Shown here piece after piece: positions 59,001 to 61,907 of a stretch of 64,000 bases of DNA. Both the position numbers and the translations under genes were made by a program. Under the pieces are notes generated by a model. The model searched no databases, was not told the DNA's origin, and saw nothing but the letters and a program-made list of their open reading frames with translations. The DNA comes from Mytilus californianus. Lineage: Eukaryota > Mollusca > Bivalvia > Mytilida > Mytilidae. Location of the stretch: contig NW_026262712.1 of the NCBI RefSeq assembly GCF_021869535.1, positions 104,970,140 through 105,034,139 of the forward strand, read 5' to 3'. Numbering within the stretch: the stretch's first letter is position 1; each line of letters begins with the position of its first letter.

Positions 59001-61177
59001 GAATAGAACCAATGATCTACTGTACTCCCAGCCAATACCCTACCACTAGACAACAGTGGACTAACCCAGCGGAGAATAGAACCAATGATCTACTGCACTC
59101 CCAGCTAGCACTCGAACACTAGACATTGGTGGACTGACCTAGCGGAGAATCGTACCAATGATCTACTGACTCCCAGCCATCACTCTACCTCTAGACAACA
59201 GTGGACTGACCCAGTGGAGAATAGACCCAATGATCTTAACTTCACTCCTGGCCAGCACTTTACTTCTAGACAACAGTGGACTGACCCAGCGGAGAATAGA
59301 AACAATGAACTACTGCACTCCTTGCCAGCACTCTACCACTAGACAACAGGGGATGTTAGTTGAGATTAACCAATGTGTAGTCCTATAGTATGACAGACAA
59401 AAAGGTATTCTTTACTGGTGCATTTAATAATGTTTAATCATTGTAATATTTTAGATGACATTGTTTTACAGATTTTACATGTAACTAACTGACTAAGTTC
59501 ACTAACTGAATAAGATTTTATTTAGAATTTTAAAGGAGTTAGTGTTTCCTTCCGGTGGTTTTGTCAGGGTATGGGTTCCTAACCACATTTTCTTGAAAAC
59601 CCTTACCAATTTGTAGAAATCAATGGGACAATGCTGATTTCCATTTTCTTTTATTATGTTGTGATGCATTCTATTATCTCTTCAGCAGTTCATCTTTAAG
59701 TAACACATTACAAATTTGAATAGCCCCATCTTATAGATTTCCTGTTTTCAAACTGTTATGAAGAATTTTGAGGCAAACAAGTGTGAATACTGTCCAAATG
59801 GAACAGTACAACAGGAACTTCATACTGCCATGAATTTAAAATGTATACAACTTATAGGAGTACCTGCTGATTGTTTTACTTATAATTTTACGATCCATGG
59901 GACATTGTGTGAATCAGTCACCTTATTAATAATTAATAATGAATTATTAATCATGTTAATACAGCACAACCTTGTTAATAATATAAATTTAGTATCACTA
60001 GTTTTAGCTTTCCATCAGTTGAGATTTACAATTATATATATTGGGCTTCCTTTTTGTTCCTTTAAATATTCAAATTTGAAATTTAGTAAAATAAGAAAAA
60101 TTAACATCTGAAAAATATTTTTGATTGCATAACTATAAATTAATTGCAAAAAGCATTGACCTAAAAAGTTGTGTTAAAGTTATGAGCAAAGACATACATG
60201 TACTCAATTTGTTTACACAAGACCATGCCAGACCTATTCAAATTTAATGCTTTGTCTATTTGTTCCACAAAATATAAGGCATTGGTATACATGTACATTT
60301 TGTACATTTGTATATGTATAGATAAATTACACATAAATTTCTTTGCACAGTCAGTGCCAAAAACCATTATACCACTAGCCATAATGCTCATTTCAAGAAA
60401 AAAAATTTTATGTACAACAATGTATATCTAATTATAATAACCTTTCTTTCAAACAATATCACTAGCTTGAAACAATTTTTACAGGCTTACATGTACAGCT
60501 AGTACCCGTACTACAGTAGTGGTCTTTCAACCGCCTTCGGCATGGATTCTTTGCACATGCAGAACCAAAAGGTCTTACAATAACTGACTTAAATAAATCT
60601 TCATACAATATGTTTTTTATATGTGACATCATCACGATTTACAGGGAAACTATAATATTATATGATTTTCCATATAGGCTATACTGCTATAGACCAATTT
60701 CAATATTTTTTTTATGAATGAATTACGCTGGTTGATGTAAGGTAAATGACATCATTGGACAATAGATTCTTACTGTGTCGTAATAACATAAGCATTGTGA
60801 CATTGGAAAATGGAAATGTACAGGAAAATGCATGAATGTGAAACAGAAAGTCGTCTATAGCCATAATACATTTTTTTGTAGCAGAGTTTGAAATAATGTA
60901 TGGGGTCTGTTACAAACAATTCAAATGTAAACATTAAAACAAGAAGCATTATCATGCGTGTTTAAGTAATATCTTCCAGATTTCTGTCGTACATGACTGG
61001 ATATATATATATCTCCAGATATATGATCTATATATAAACATTTCGTTGCAGACGCATTTTATAGTGTCAGAGGTGTGCTACTACACCTTGCCCTGATCAT
61101 TATATATATTTCTATCACTTACTATCTTTCTCGTGGTCGTATCCTACTAATACAAAGTAGTCGGCCAATCGAGACAT
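5700..61177 (-). CDS. Sbf: SBF1/SBF2 (MTMR5/MTMR13) orthologue, 30 exons, 3' end beyond the left edge
   Basis: Gene-level entry; exons are listed separately. The conceptual protein (1,367 codons here; vertebrate homologues are about 1,850 residues) follows SBF1/SBF2 exon by exon: N-terminal [18 protein letters not shown], u/c/dDENN (about 1-520), SBF2 region (about 520-780), GRAM/PH (about 880-1000) and the start of the inactive myotubularin domain (from about 1120). The rest of the myotubularin domain and the C-terminal PH domain are absent and must lie to the left. Known for the family: SBF proteins are catalytically dead myotubularins that pair with active MTMR phosphatases such as MTMR2 and act through DENN as Rab exchange factors (Rab28 in mammals, Rab21 in flies) on endosomal membranes. 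Some stretches are closer to SBF1 (GRAM exon) and others to SBF2 (N-terminus), as expected of a single invertebrate co-orthologue. Splice phases agree across all 29 junctions, so the model is unlikely to be a pseudogene. Not checked by transcript data. Confidence 0.96.
5820..9227. other. Intron 29 of Sbf
   Basis: AT-rich intron between exons 29 and 30. Apart from the small TIR element at 6688-6897 and weak relics of related sequence near 7230, I see nothing functional. Confidence 0.7.
6688..6897. mobile_element. 210-bp MITE with TA target duplication
   Basis: Imperfect terminal inverted repeats: left CTGTGGATTC-TTATTTTCGTGGATACCA, right complement CTGGGGATTCATTATTATTCG. Flanked by TA on both sides. 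Non-coding. Similar ends recur at 12704 and 13541 as fragments. Confidence 0.7.
9228..9458 (-). CDS. Sbf: Sbf exon 29 (insertion within myotubularin domain, residues 1251-1327)
   Basis: Contains [14 protein letters not shown], matching SSLEQEKYLQA of SBF1/2, then a Ser/Thr-rich stretch ([14 protein letters not shown]). Acceptor tacag|GA and donor TCAT|gtaaga, phase 1, which fits exon 30. Confidence 0.92.
10005..10205 (-). repeat. 64-bp tandem repeat of exon 28 end plus splice donor, 3 copies and a partial
   Basis: The donor TCAG|gtaagg of exon 28 recurs at 10100 and 10036, each preceded by about 40 bases of near-identical exon end (encoding [13 protein letters not shown]). The copies differ by only a few bases, so the duplication is recent. 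A poly-C/poly-A tract (9951-9979) lies just beyond. Confidence 0.95.
10165..10274 (-). CDS. Sbf: Sbf exon 28 (myotubularin domain, residues 1214-1250)
   Basis: Encodes [17 protein letters not shown] and [11 protein letters not shown], the conserved PV-WR-RTKA segment. Acceptor tttag|A and donor TCAG|gtaagg at 10164-10163, phase 1. Reading past the donor reaches TAG within about ten codons. The exon end plus donor is repeated twice more, and partly again, to the left. Confidence 0.94.
10432..11536. mobile_element. 1.1-kb DNA transposon-like element with TIRs
   Basis: Left end CAGGCCTCTACAATAAC, right end complement CAGGCCTCGACAATAAC. The subterminal regions of both ends carry several ACTTGTCC/GGACAAGT motifs. 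A GTGTA flanks both ends, a possible 5-bp target duplication. It contains a widespread mussel repeat (10820-10915) and no transposase. Superfamily not resolved. Confidence 0.7.
12070..12179. repeat. 54-bp tandem duplication
   Basis: Two copies of a unit with ATTTTGCTTTATGCACTCCA and TTTATGCCTTTGTGTGAAG, intronic. It keeps a small frame open, but there is no sign of a gene. Confidence 0.85.
12341..12421 (-). CDS. Sbf: Sbf exon 27 (myotubularin domain, residues 1187-1213)
   Basis: Encodes [16 protein letters not shown] and a helix [11 protein letters not shown]. The split serine codon joins exon 26 as [11 protein letters not shown]. Acceptor tttcag|T and donor TATAG|gtagtg. Confidence 0.95.
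12704..13075. mobile_element. Fragment(s) of CTGTGGATTC-type MITE
   Basis: TACTGTGGATTCATTAGTAT at 12705 and the opposite-end-like CCACGAAATC-CTACGAAAAT near 13040-13063. Structure too decayed to set exact borders. Confidence 0.4.
13740..14600. repeat. Pearl-like tandem body, about 5 units
   Basis: Irregular units containing AAGGGGCATAACTCAAGAAC, ACTTGATCTGTGTTTTGTGG and CATAACATTTGGTTGAGGCA. The same family recurs at 36190-36535. Confidence 0.85.
14843..15038 (-). CDS. Sbf: Sbf exon 26 (start of pseudo-myotubularin domain, residues 1122-1186)
   Basis: Contains [16 protein letters not shown] and [16 protein letters not shown], matching DYQRLGL and FRI-VNRMYAICRSYP. Acceptor ttacag|TT and donor AGAAG|gtatca, phase 2. 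Confidence 0.95.
15296..15492 (-). CDS. Sbf: Sbf exon 25 (basic/serine-rich linker, residues 1056-1121)
   Basis: Encodes a basic segment ([15 protein letters not shown]), then a Ser/Arg/Asp-rich low-complexity linker ([18 protein letters not shown]). The start matches vertebrate SBF; the rest is poorly conserved, as expected of a linker. Acceptor gttag|G and donor CTA|gtaagt. Confidence 0.9.
15564..15684. mobile_element. Foldback hairpin, 29-bp arms
   Basis: GGAATGACTGTAATATTTTT at 15564 is mirrored by AATATTACAGTCATTCC ending at 15684, with arms of about 29 bp. It lies in the intron between exons 24 and 25, probably part of a MITE. Confidence 0.65.
16037..16209 (-). CDS. Sbf: Sbf exon 24 (residues 999-1055)
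   Basis: Contains [28 protein letters not shown] and [10 protein letters not shown], following vertebrate SBF up to the basic linker. Acceptor ttacag|TTG and donor TTGAA|gtaagc, phase 2. Confidence 0.95.
16255..17075. mobile_element. Pearl-like composite element, copy 2
   Basis: Head module (AACCCTGAACAGTTGGGGCA), one relic 35-bp unit, a body of units of about 110 bp (AAAACCCTATAACTCAGAAA, GAGCTTACATCAA), then a GACG microsatellite (16970-17025) and the tail CCGTAAACGAGCGTATAAAA. Same order as copy 4 at 42637. Confidence 0.85.
17443..18067 (-). mobile_element. MetaSINE-like SINE interrupted by a MITE
   Basis: The 3' part of the SINE (17443-17563) and its tRNA-like 5' part (17953-18067) are separated by a 389-bp TIR element. 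The outer pieces align with the full SINE at 19980-20239. Confidence 0.7.
17564..17952. mobile_element. 389-bp MITE nested in a SINE
   Basis: Ends AGACAACTTTCCAGTTCGAT and complement AGACCACTTTCGAGTTCATC, with AT on both sides. The uninterrupted SINE at 20120 reads CCAATTAAG at the insertion point, consistent with a 2-bp duplication. Confidence 0.65.
18607..18740 (-). CDS. Sbf: Sbf exon 23 (GRAM/PH, residues 954-998)
   Basis: Contains [19 protein letters not shown] and [10 protein letters not shown], the second half of GRAM. Acceptor tttcag|CT and donor CAG|gtaaga. Confidence 0.95.
19079..19130 (-). repeat. Exon 22 fragments duplicated in the following intron
   Basis: Starting 13 bases after the exon 22 donor, the intron carries GGGCAGTGTTCCT-ACAAA-TATAGAA, a copy of an exon 22 segment 73 bp upstream, then an AACTTGGGTGGT stretch matching another part of the exon. 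The order differs from the exon, so it is rearranged rather than a clean tandem copy. Confidence 0.7.
19143..19338 (-). CDS. Sbf: Sbf exon 22 (GRAM/PH, residues 889-953)
   Basis: Contains [20 protein letters not shown] and [19 protein letters not shown], the GRAM domain core, closest to SBF1. Acceptor tttcag|CCA and donor GTTG|gtaagt. Fragments of this exon recur in the following intron (19079-19130). Confidence 0.96.
19699..19772 (-). CDS. Sbf: Sbf exon 21 (residues 864-888)
   Basis: Short exon with [19 protein letters not shown], almost identical to vertebrate SBF, just before GRAM. Acceptor ttttag|GT and donor AAG|gtaaat. Confidence 0.95.
19980..20239 (-). mobile_element. tRNA-derived SINE (MetaSINE-like), full length
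   Basis: On the minus strand the 5' end reads GGCCTCAGTGGCCGAGTGG (A-box-like) with a B-box-like AGTTGGAATCC. A central domain contains CTCTCTGGGCACCCTGGCTT and CCTCCACCAATAAAAAC, as in the MetaSINE superfamily of molluscs, and the 3' end is a TCAA/ATCA-type simple tail. Intronic between exons 20 and 21. Confidence 0.8.
20916..21082 (-). CDS. Sbf: Sbf exon 20 (residues 808-863)
   Basis: Contains [16 protein letters not shown] (the acidic AES-ESGFE motif) and [27 protein letters not shown]. Acceptor tttcag|C and donor CCTG|gtaagt. Confidence 0.95.
21485..21675 (-). CDS. Sbf: Sbf exon 19 (residues 745-807)
   Basis: Starts [15 protein letters not shown] and contains [16 protein letters not shown], conserved in SBF proteins. 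Acceptor tttcag|TTA and donor CAAG|gtttgt, phase 2. Confidence 0.95.
22147..22260 (-). CDS. Sbf: Sbf exon 18 (residues 707-744)
   Basis: 38 codons. A variable linker is followed by GALEIAAEQ, matching DLAAEQ of the vertebrate proteins. Acceptor tttcag|CCA and donor CAG|gtaagt. Confidence 0.92.
22821..22997 (-). CDS. Sbf: Sbf exon 17 (SBF2 region, residues 648-706)
   Basis: 59 codons: [33 protein letters not shown]. Acceptor ttacag|AAA and donor AAT|gtaagt. Confidence 0.95.
23270..23338 (-). CDS. Sbf: Sbf exon 16 (SBF2 region, residues 625-647)
   Basis: 23 codons, [15 protein letters not shown], matching AAALLPL in vertebrates. Acceptor ttacag|AAT and donor AGG|gtaagt. Too short for a simple ORF scan; found by alignment and splice signals. 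Confidence 0.93.
23510..24800. mobile_element. Pearl-like element with 7 units of about 167 bp
   Basis: Units centred on AAAGTCAATAGACC-TGACTGA at about 23602, 23772, 23936, 24102, 24268, 24434 and 24600. It begins with CACAGAGATATGTCTCGCC and ends in a GACGCCGCCGCCGAC tail with ATGTCTCGC. A single decayed copy of a related unit lies at 34258-34520. Confidence 0.85.
24840..25440. other. CpG-richer intronic stretch with YY1-like motif
   Basis: Locally GC- and CpG-rich in an AT-rich intron, with GCCGGCGAAATGACG, CTCGCCGGCCG and AAAATGGCGGCTGAC (25027-25041, plus strand). No ORF of note. It may be an old promoter-bearing repeat or a regulatory element. Confidence 0.35.
25441..26050. other. Intron sequence without recognisable features
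   Basis: Remainder of intron 15. AT-rich; nothing supported. Confidence 0.6.
26053..26083 (-). repeat. Diverged duplicate of exon 15 donor region
   Basis: The minus strand reads GTTACTTAACTGCTTTGCAG followed by ATAGGTT, matching the exon 15 end GTTACTTAACTGTGCTTTAC-AG|GTAGGTT at 26117-26145, spacing 62-64 bp. The decoy donor has AT in place of GT. Confidence 0.75.
26124..26273 (-). CDS. Sbf: Sbf exon 15 (SBF2 region, residues 575-624)
   Basis: 50 codons including [14 protein letters not shown] and [17 protein letters not shown]. Phase 0 at both ends; donor CAG|gtaggt. A diverged duplicate of the donor region lies 62-64 bp into the intron. Confidence 0.95.
26575..26760 (-). repeat. Short tandem ATCTGTTACAATGTAAAT units next to exon 14 donor
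   Basis: About five units of 19-22 bp, the nearest starting 9 bases after the exon 14 donor. Each has AATGTAAAT, resembling the true ATTGTAAGT. Whether they derive from the donor is uncertain. Confidence 0.5.
26764..26929 (-). CDS. Sbf: Sbf exon 14 (SBF2 region, residues 519-574)
   Basis: Contains PIGPPSATL and [17 protein letters not shown], the start of the SBF2 domain. Acceptor aacag|A and donor ATT|gtaagt. Confidence 0.95.
27323..27477 (-). CDS. Sbf: Sbf exon 13 (residues 468-518)
   Basis: Contains [19 protein letters not shown] and a helix with [13 protein letters not shown], aligning with the linker after dDENN. Acceptor tgcag|GAA and donor CTAA|gtaagt, phase 2. Confidence 0.93.
28007..28062 (-). 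repeat. Diverged duplicate of exon 12 end and donor
   Basis: The minus strand carries AAACAGCTGTATA-CAAATATGAGTA, matching the exon 12 end AAACAGCTGTATA-ATAAT|GTGAGTA 68 bp upstream, and similarity extends about 50 bp. The decoy donor GT has become AT. Confidence 0.75.
28087..28185 (-). CDS. Sbf: Sbf exon 12 (dDENN end, residues 435-467)
   Basis: 33 codons ending LAKQLYNN, equivalent to AEQLYKN in vertebrates. Acceptor tttag|ATC and donor AAT|gtgagt. A diverged duplicate of the exon end lies 68 bp into the next intron. Confidence 0.92.
28405..29680. mobile_element. Pearl-like composite element, copy 3
   Basis: Head (GCAGAGGTCCAACCCTGAAC), relic 35-bp units (28535-28590 and 29100-29160), a body of 165-bp units like that at 3190-3790, a poly-C tract (28812-28839), and a short GACGA tail near 29640-29665. 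A perfect 27-bp hairpin is embedded at 29257-29325. Confidence 0.8.
29257..29325. mobile_element. Perfect 27-bp inverted repeat (hairpin)
   Basis: Arms 29257-29283 and 29299-29325 are exact complements (core GCAGTGTAAGGGAGGTAATC), with a 15-base loop. A tiny snapback insertion inside the pearl-like element is likely. Confidence 0.85.
30041..30169 (-). CDS. Sbf: Sbf exon 11 (dDENN, residues 392-434)
   Basis: Contains [15 protein letters not shown] and [15 protein letters not shown], highly conserved in SBF proteins. 43 codons, phase 0, donor GAG|gtaagt. Confidence 0.95.
30438..30612 (-). mobile_element. 5'-truncated MetaSINE-like SINE
   Basis: Same 3' and central domains as the SINE at 19980 (CCACCACCAATAAAAAGTGA, CTCTCTGGGCACTCTGG), but it stops before the tRNA-like part, as expected of incomplete reverse transcription. 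Confidence 0.75.
31055..31168 (-). CDS. Sbf: Sbf exon 10 (dDENN, residues 354-391)
   Basis: Contains [16 protein letters not shown] and [13 protein letters not shown], the first dDENN helix and following strand. 38 codons, phase 0, donor AAG|gtcaga. Confidence 0.95.
31169..32109. other. Intron 9 of Sbf
   Basis: AT-rich. A weak duplicate of the exon 9 end (CAAGACAGATTTAGTGTCAA, about 32040-32070) lies about 71 bp from the donor. Nothing else supported. Confidence 0.5.
32110..32190 (-). CDS. Sbf: Sbf exon 9 (DENN linker, residues 327-353)
   Basis: 27 codons with a proline-rich linker, [10 protein letters not shown], matching the position of AFPPP in vertebrate SBF proteins before dDENN. Acceptor tttcag|ATT and donor AAG|gtatgg. 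Confidence 0.9.
32278..32410. repeat. 45-bp tandem repeat, 3 copies
   Basis: Units of AATCATCTCTTAATATCACA plus GAAGTATATAAG-CATAAAG, intronic in the 2.5-kb intron between exons 8 and 9. The rest of that intron (32411-34257) shows nothing recognisable. Confidence 0.9.
34683..34796 (-). CDS. Sbf: Sbf exon 8 (cDENN, residues 289-326)
   Basis: Contains [16 protein letters not shown], the conserved DLDGG motif of cDENN, then IPMIPEPIL. 38 codons, phase 0 at both ends, donor TTG|gtaatg. Confidence 0.95.
35338..35446 (-). CDS. Sbf: Sbf exon 7 (cDENN, residues 252-288)
   Basis: Carries the DENN signature [19 protein letters not shown] followed by MAGIHSS. Acceptor tttcag|T and donor TTT|gtaagt, phase 0 at the end. 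Confidence 0.96.
35640..35940. repeat. 30-bp minisatellite, about 10 copies
   Basis: Units of ACATGTCCACAACACTTAGT plus TAATTTTGTA. The 30-bp period leaves frames open on both strands, giving false ORFs of about 100 residues. Intronic between exons 6 and 7. Confidence 0.95.
36190..36535. repeat. Pearl-like tandem body, 2 units
   Basis: Two units of about 160 bp of the 13740-14600 family (GGGGCATAACTC, CATAACATTTGGTTGAGGCA), ending GGGACGTATGGCGGGGGCAT. Confidence 0.85.
36747..36879 (-). CDS. Sbf: Sbf exon 6 (cDENN, residues 208-251)
   Basis: Contains [15 protein letters not shown] and [10 protein letters not shown], core cDENN helices and strands. Acceptor tgcag|GG and donor TTTAG|gtaaat, phase 2. 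Confidence 0.95.
37233..37349 (-). CDS. Sbf: Sbf exon 5 (cDENN, residues 169-207)
   Basis: Contains [12 protein letters not shown] and [10 protein letters not shown], the conserved start of cDENN. Acceptor ttacag|GT and donor TTAG|gtaaaa. The split glycine codon joins exon 6 to read QQLGIQN, as in the vertebrate proteins. Confidence 0.95.
37745..37950 (-). repeat. Interspersed mussel-type repeat
   Basis: On the minus strand carries GGAGATGTGGAA-TTTTACCAATGAGACAACTT, similar to sequences at 10824-10915, 55695-55865 and 55922-55985. Probably a SINE- or LINE-derived repeat; class not determined. Confidence 0.5.
37970..38471 (-). repeat. 35-bp minisatellite of exon 4 end plus donor, 14 copies
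   Basis: Each unit on the minus strand reads GTGTTTATGTCCCTCCCCC-AG|GTATGTTATAGG, i.e. the last 23 coding bases of exon 4 joined to its donor. The 14 units are 35-36 bp and nearly identical, with almost all keeping gtatgt. Only the rightmost is needed for the coding exon. Confidence 0.97.
38439..38541 (-). CDS. Sbf: Sbf exon 4 (DENN, residues 135-168)
   Basis: Encodes [17 protein letters not shown] and ends with VYVPPPG. Acceptor ctcag|AAC; donor CCCCCAG|gtatgt at 38438-38437, phase 1, joining exon 5 to read PPPGGPQIRF. This donor is the first of 14 tandem copies; only the first gives an exon that stays open, because reading past it meets TAG after three codons. Confidence 0.94.
38997..39172. 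mobile_element. Foldback MITE of about 176 bp
   Basis: Left arm AAGAAATGTATAATGAAAAC then GGGTTAGCCATGCATGC; the right arm is the imperfect complement (AAGAAATGTATAATAAAAAC, GGGTTAGCCATGCACGC). Arms of about 55 bp around a loop of about 60 bp, in intron 3. Confidence 0.7.
39318..39578 (-). CDS. Sbf: Sbf exon 3 (uDENN, residues 48-134)
   Basis: Starts [11 protein letters not shown], continues with [18 protein letters not shown] and an acidic loop ([11 protein letters not shown]), and ends with [14 protein letters not shown], the uDENN/cDENN connection. 87 codons, phase 0 at both ends, donor AGG|gtgagg. Confidence 0.95.
39589..39775. repeat. Roughly 105-bp tandem duplication near exon 3 acceptor
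   Basis: Two diverged copies with TTATAAATACATGG and TTTCACTGCCATAAAA. Intronic only; exon 3 itself is not included. Confidence 0.65.
40490..41160. repeat. Pearl-like tandem body, about 4 decayed units
   Basis: Units with GTATAACTCTTCAACTAAAA, ACTTGACTTGTATTCTATGG and TTCAAAAGATTTGGTCA, strongly diverged, intronic. Confidence 0.7.
41161..42636. other. Intron 2 of Sbf, no recognisable features
   Basis: AT-rich, with no gene or repeat I can support. Confidence 0.55.
42637..43582. mobile_element. Pearl-like composite element, copy 4
   Basis: Same plan as 16255-17075: head, relic 35-bp unit, four body units (AAAACCCCATAACTC, GGGAGCTCACGTCAATAGAT), a GACAGACGGACAGAC microsatellite (43511-43540) and tail CCGTAAACGGGCGTATAAAA. 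Confidence 0.87.
43620..43880. repeat. 82-bp tandem repeat, 3 copies
   Basis: Units with GTGGAAGAGACACTGACAAC and AGATGACGAAATATCACC, immediately beyond the pearl-like tail. Confidence 0.92.
44890..45606 (-). repeat. Tandem array of exon 2 end plus donor, about 13 diverged copies
   Basis: Units of about 50-65 bp on the minus strand read like TGTCCATTTACACAGGG-TATAGAA-TGGTGAGTAC-ATGACATACTGG: the last 27 or so bases of exon 2, a donor and following intron. Many copies keep GTGAGT, others are mutated. Further decayed units continue to about 44510. Confidence 0.93.
45574..45659 (-). CDS. Sbf: Sbf exon 2 (uDENN, residues 19-47)
   Basis: Contains [14 protein letters not shown] and QGIEL, matching uDENN of SBF2. 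Acceptor tgcag|GA and donor CTG|gtaagt, ending in phase 0. Separated from exon 1 by a 15.5-kb intron. The end of this exon and its donor are multiplied in the following intron (see the 44890-45606 repeat). Confidence 0.95.
45930..46000. repeat. Tail fragment of a pearl-like element
   Basis: GACACCAAGTGATGGGAAAA and CCAGGTGAGCTAAAA match the tails at 55590-55656 and 63740-63800. Confidence 0.6.
46001..50080. other. Intron 1, featureless part
   Basis: Only an (AT)n microsatellite (46959-46998), a short decayed SINE-like tail near 49500 and AT-rich sequence are seen. No exon or conserved element identified. Confidence 0.55.
50085..50400. other. CpG-richer intronic stretch with YY1-like motif
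   Basis: Contains ATGTCGCCCTAGG, CACTTCGCTCTAGCGAAGC and, on the minus strand, CAAAGATGGCGGAAC (50331-50345). Resembles the stretch at 24840-25440 in character. Could be an alternative promoter on the gene strand or part of a repeat. Confidence 0.35.
50401..53000. other. Intron 1, featureless part
   Basis: AT-rich sequence with no feature I can support. Confidence 0.55.
53016..54028. mobile_element. 1-kb foldback element with nested inverted repeats
   Basis: Outer arms 53016-53126 and 53926-54028 (TTACTGT-A-TTGACTGTAA, CTCCACCTATTGCAGTTTAT, TTGTTTTATCAAACCAAACT) are imperfect complements. Inner arms 53265-53330 and 53615-53680 (GGTGATAGGTAGTA, AATTGCTAAAAAAA) are also complementary. Non-coding. 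Borders approximate. Confidence 0.7.
54029..54765. other. Intron 1, featureless part
   Basis: AT-rich with a short (AT)n tract near 54285; nothing else supported. Confidence 0.5.
54766..55656. mobile_element. Pearl-like element (GCTCACCTG family), copy 1
   Basis: Head CAAGAGGCTTTCAAGAGCCT and GAATCGCTCACCTGTAATTT; a body of about two 440-bp units (CTTACTTTGCTGAACATTTT, GCAGCAACCCAACAATGG, TAGCCATGGCGGCCATG); tail ACCGACGGACGACGACAGAC with AAGTGATGGCAAAAGCTCAC. Confidence 0.85.
55690..55990 (+). repeat. Interspersed mussel-type repeat (two copies)
   Basis: AAGATGTGGTATGAGTGCCA then ATGAGACAACTCTCC, repeated at 55922 (ATGTGGTATGATTGCAAATG). Related to 10824-10915 and to 37745-37950 in reverse. 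Confidence 0.55.
56149..58254. mobile_element. Non-autonomous CACTA-like (EnSpm/CMC) transposon, 2.1 kb
   Basis: Both ends begin CACTACAAAAGTC. The terminal inverted repeats run about 72 bp with about three mismatches. AAT flanks each side (56146-56148 and 58255-58257), a 3-bp target duplication as in CACTA elements. Subterminal regions are dense in short GTCTCGACATATTCTTGACA-type motifs, inverted on the right side. The interior is AT-rich; the only ORF (57025-57420) shows no transposase feature, so the element should depend on another for movement. Confidence 0.8.
58730..59352 (-). repeat. tRNA-like tandem array, about 8 units of 72-75 bp
   Basis: On the minus strand each unit reads GTTGTCTAGTGGTAGAGTGC-TGG, then TGCAGTAGATCATTGG-TTCTATTC. 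These look like pol III A-box and B-box elements with the spacing of a real tRNA. The anticodon stem does not pair well and copies differ, so these are tRNA-like pseudogene repeats, not functional tRNAs. Confidence 0.7.
59353..61122. other. Intron 1 close to exon 1
   Basis: AT-rich with overlapping short frames on both strands near 59758-60431, none with recognisable protein features. No repeat family identified. Confidence 0.5.
61123..61177 (-). CDS. Sbf: Sbf exon 1 (start codon, residues 1-18)
   Basis: Encodes [18 protein letters not shown], the near-invariant start of SBF proteins and the first strand of uDENN. The ATG is at 61177-61175. The donor is A|gtaagt, leaving one base of the next codon. 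The start was chosen by family alignment, since SBF proteins begin with M-x-RLADYF. Confidence 0.95.
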
Positions 61178-61320
61178 TGCATAAAATACCACAAAGTTTC
61201 ACTTTTCGGTTGCATTCCCATCACACTGTCGCCATCTTGTGTACATATTCCTAAAATGCACTTCCGGGACATCCCAGTGTAGGGGGAACCACTCGTTTCT
61301 TTTAAATACGAGTTTAGCGG
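61178..61320 (-). promoter_or_regulatory. Promoter/5'UTR of Sbf with ETS and YY1 motifs
   Basis: Just upstream of the ATG, on the gene strand, are an ETS site CCCGGAAGTG (61259-61268) and a YY1-type CAAGATGGCGAC (61228-61239). This pairing is typical of TATA-less housekeeping promoters in animals. Richer in CpG than its surroundings. Two upstream ATGs follow: a four-codon uORF inside the YY1 motif and a longer one overlapping the main ATG out of frame. The transcription start is not known. Confidence 0.6.
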
Positions 61321-61907
61321 GAAATTTTTTATTACTTTCTAGTCCTTTCAAAATATTATATTATATTATTAATTAACATGAGTTATATTCCTTCGCTTGC
61401 ATTTAAAAACAAATATTTACGTATCCAAATCTTTTTTTTGTTAAATAAAAATATTGAATCAGAATAGAATAGATATTTTAAATTCTCAAATAACAGGGCC
61501 CACTGATAAAGTGCATACAAATACGTTACATATTTGATGGACATAATTGATAAGCACAATGTACATGTACATGTATATTTAGTATATTAGCATTGGTCAG
61601 AATCAGAGCCAACAACCGTGAATCTATATTATGAATGCACAATTAAATAATAAAGTTACATTATATGCATTCGTTATCAAATTATTTACTAGACTAAGTA
61701 TCAATATTCGGACCTGATCTCCCGTTAATTCAAAACACTCGCCAATATAACAGCCCATTTTTTTCCATAAGAGATACATTTTCTTGTGTCAATAGCCATA
61801 AAAATTTGGAAGATTTATTTAAGTTTTTAATGATTATAACAAATCTTAGAAATGTATTGCAAAAATTCTTCTCTTTTGATATCAAATAGTGGATATTCTA
61901 ATAAACA
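61321..61907. other. Upstream intergenic sequence, no features
   Basis: AT-rich; no gene on either strand that could share the promoter in a divergent arrangement. Confidence 0.5.

Noticed and set aside
58730..59352. Functional tRNA gene cluster
   Set aside because: A- and B-box spacing fits, but the anticodon stem does not pair and copies differ at structural positions.
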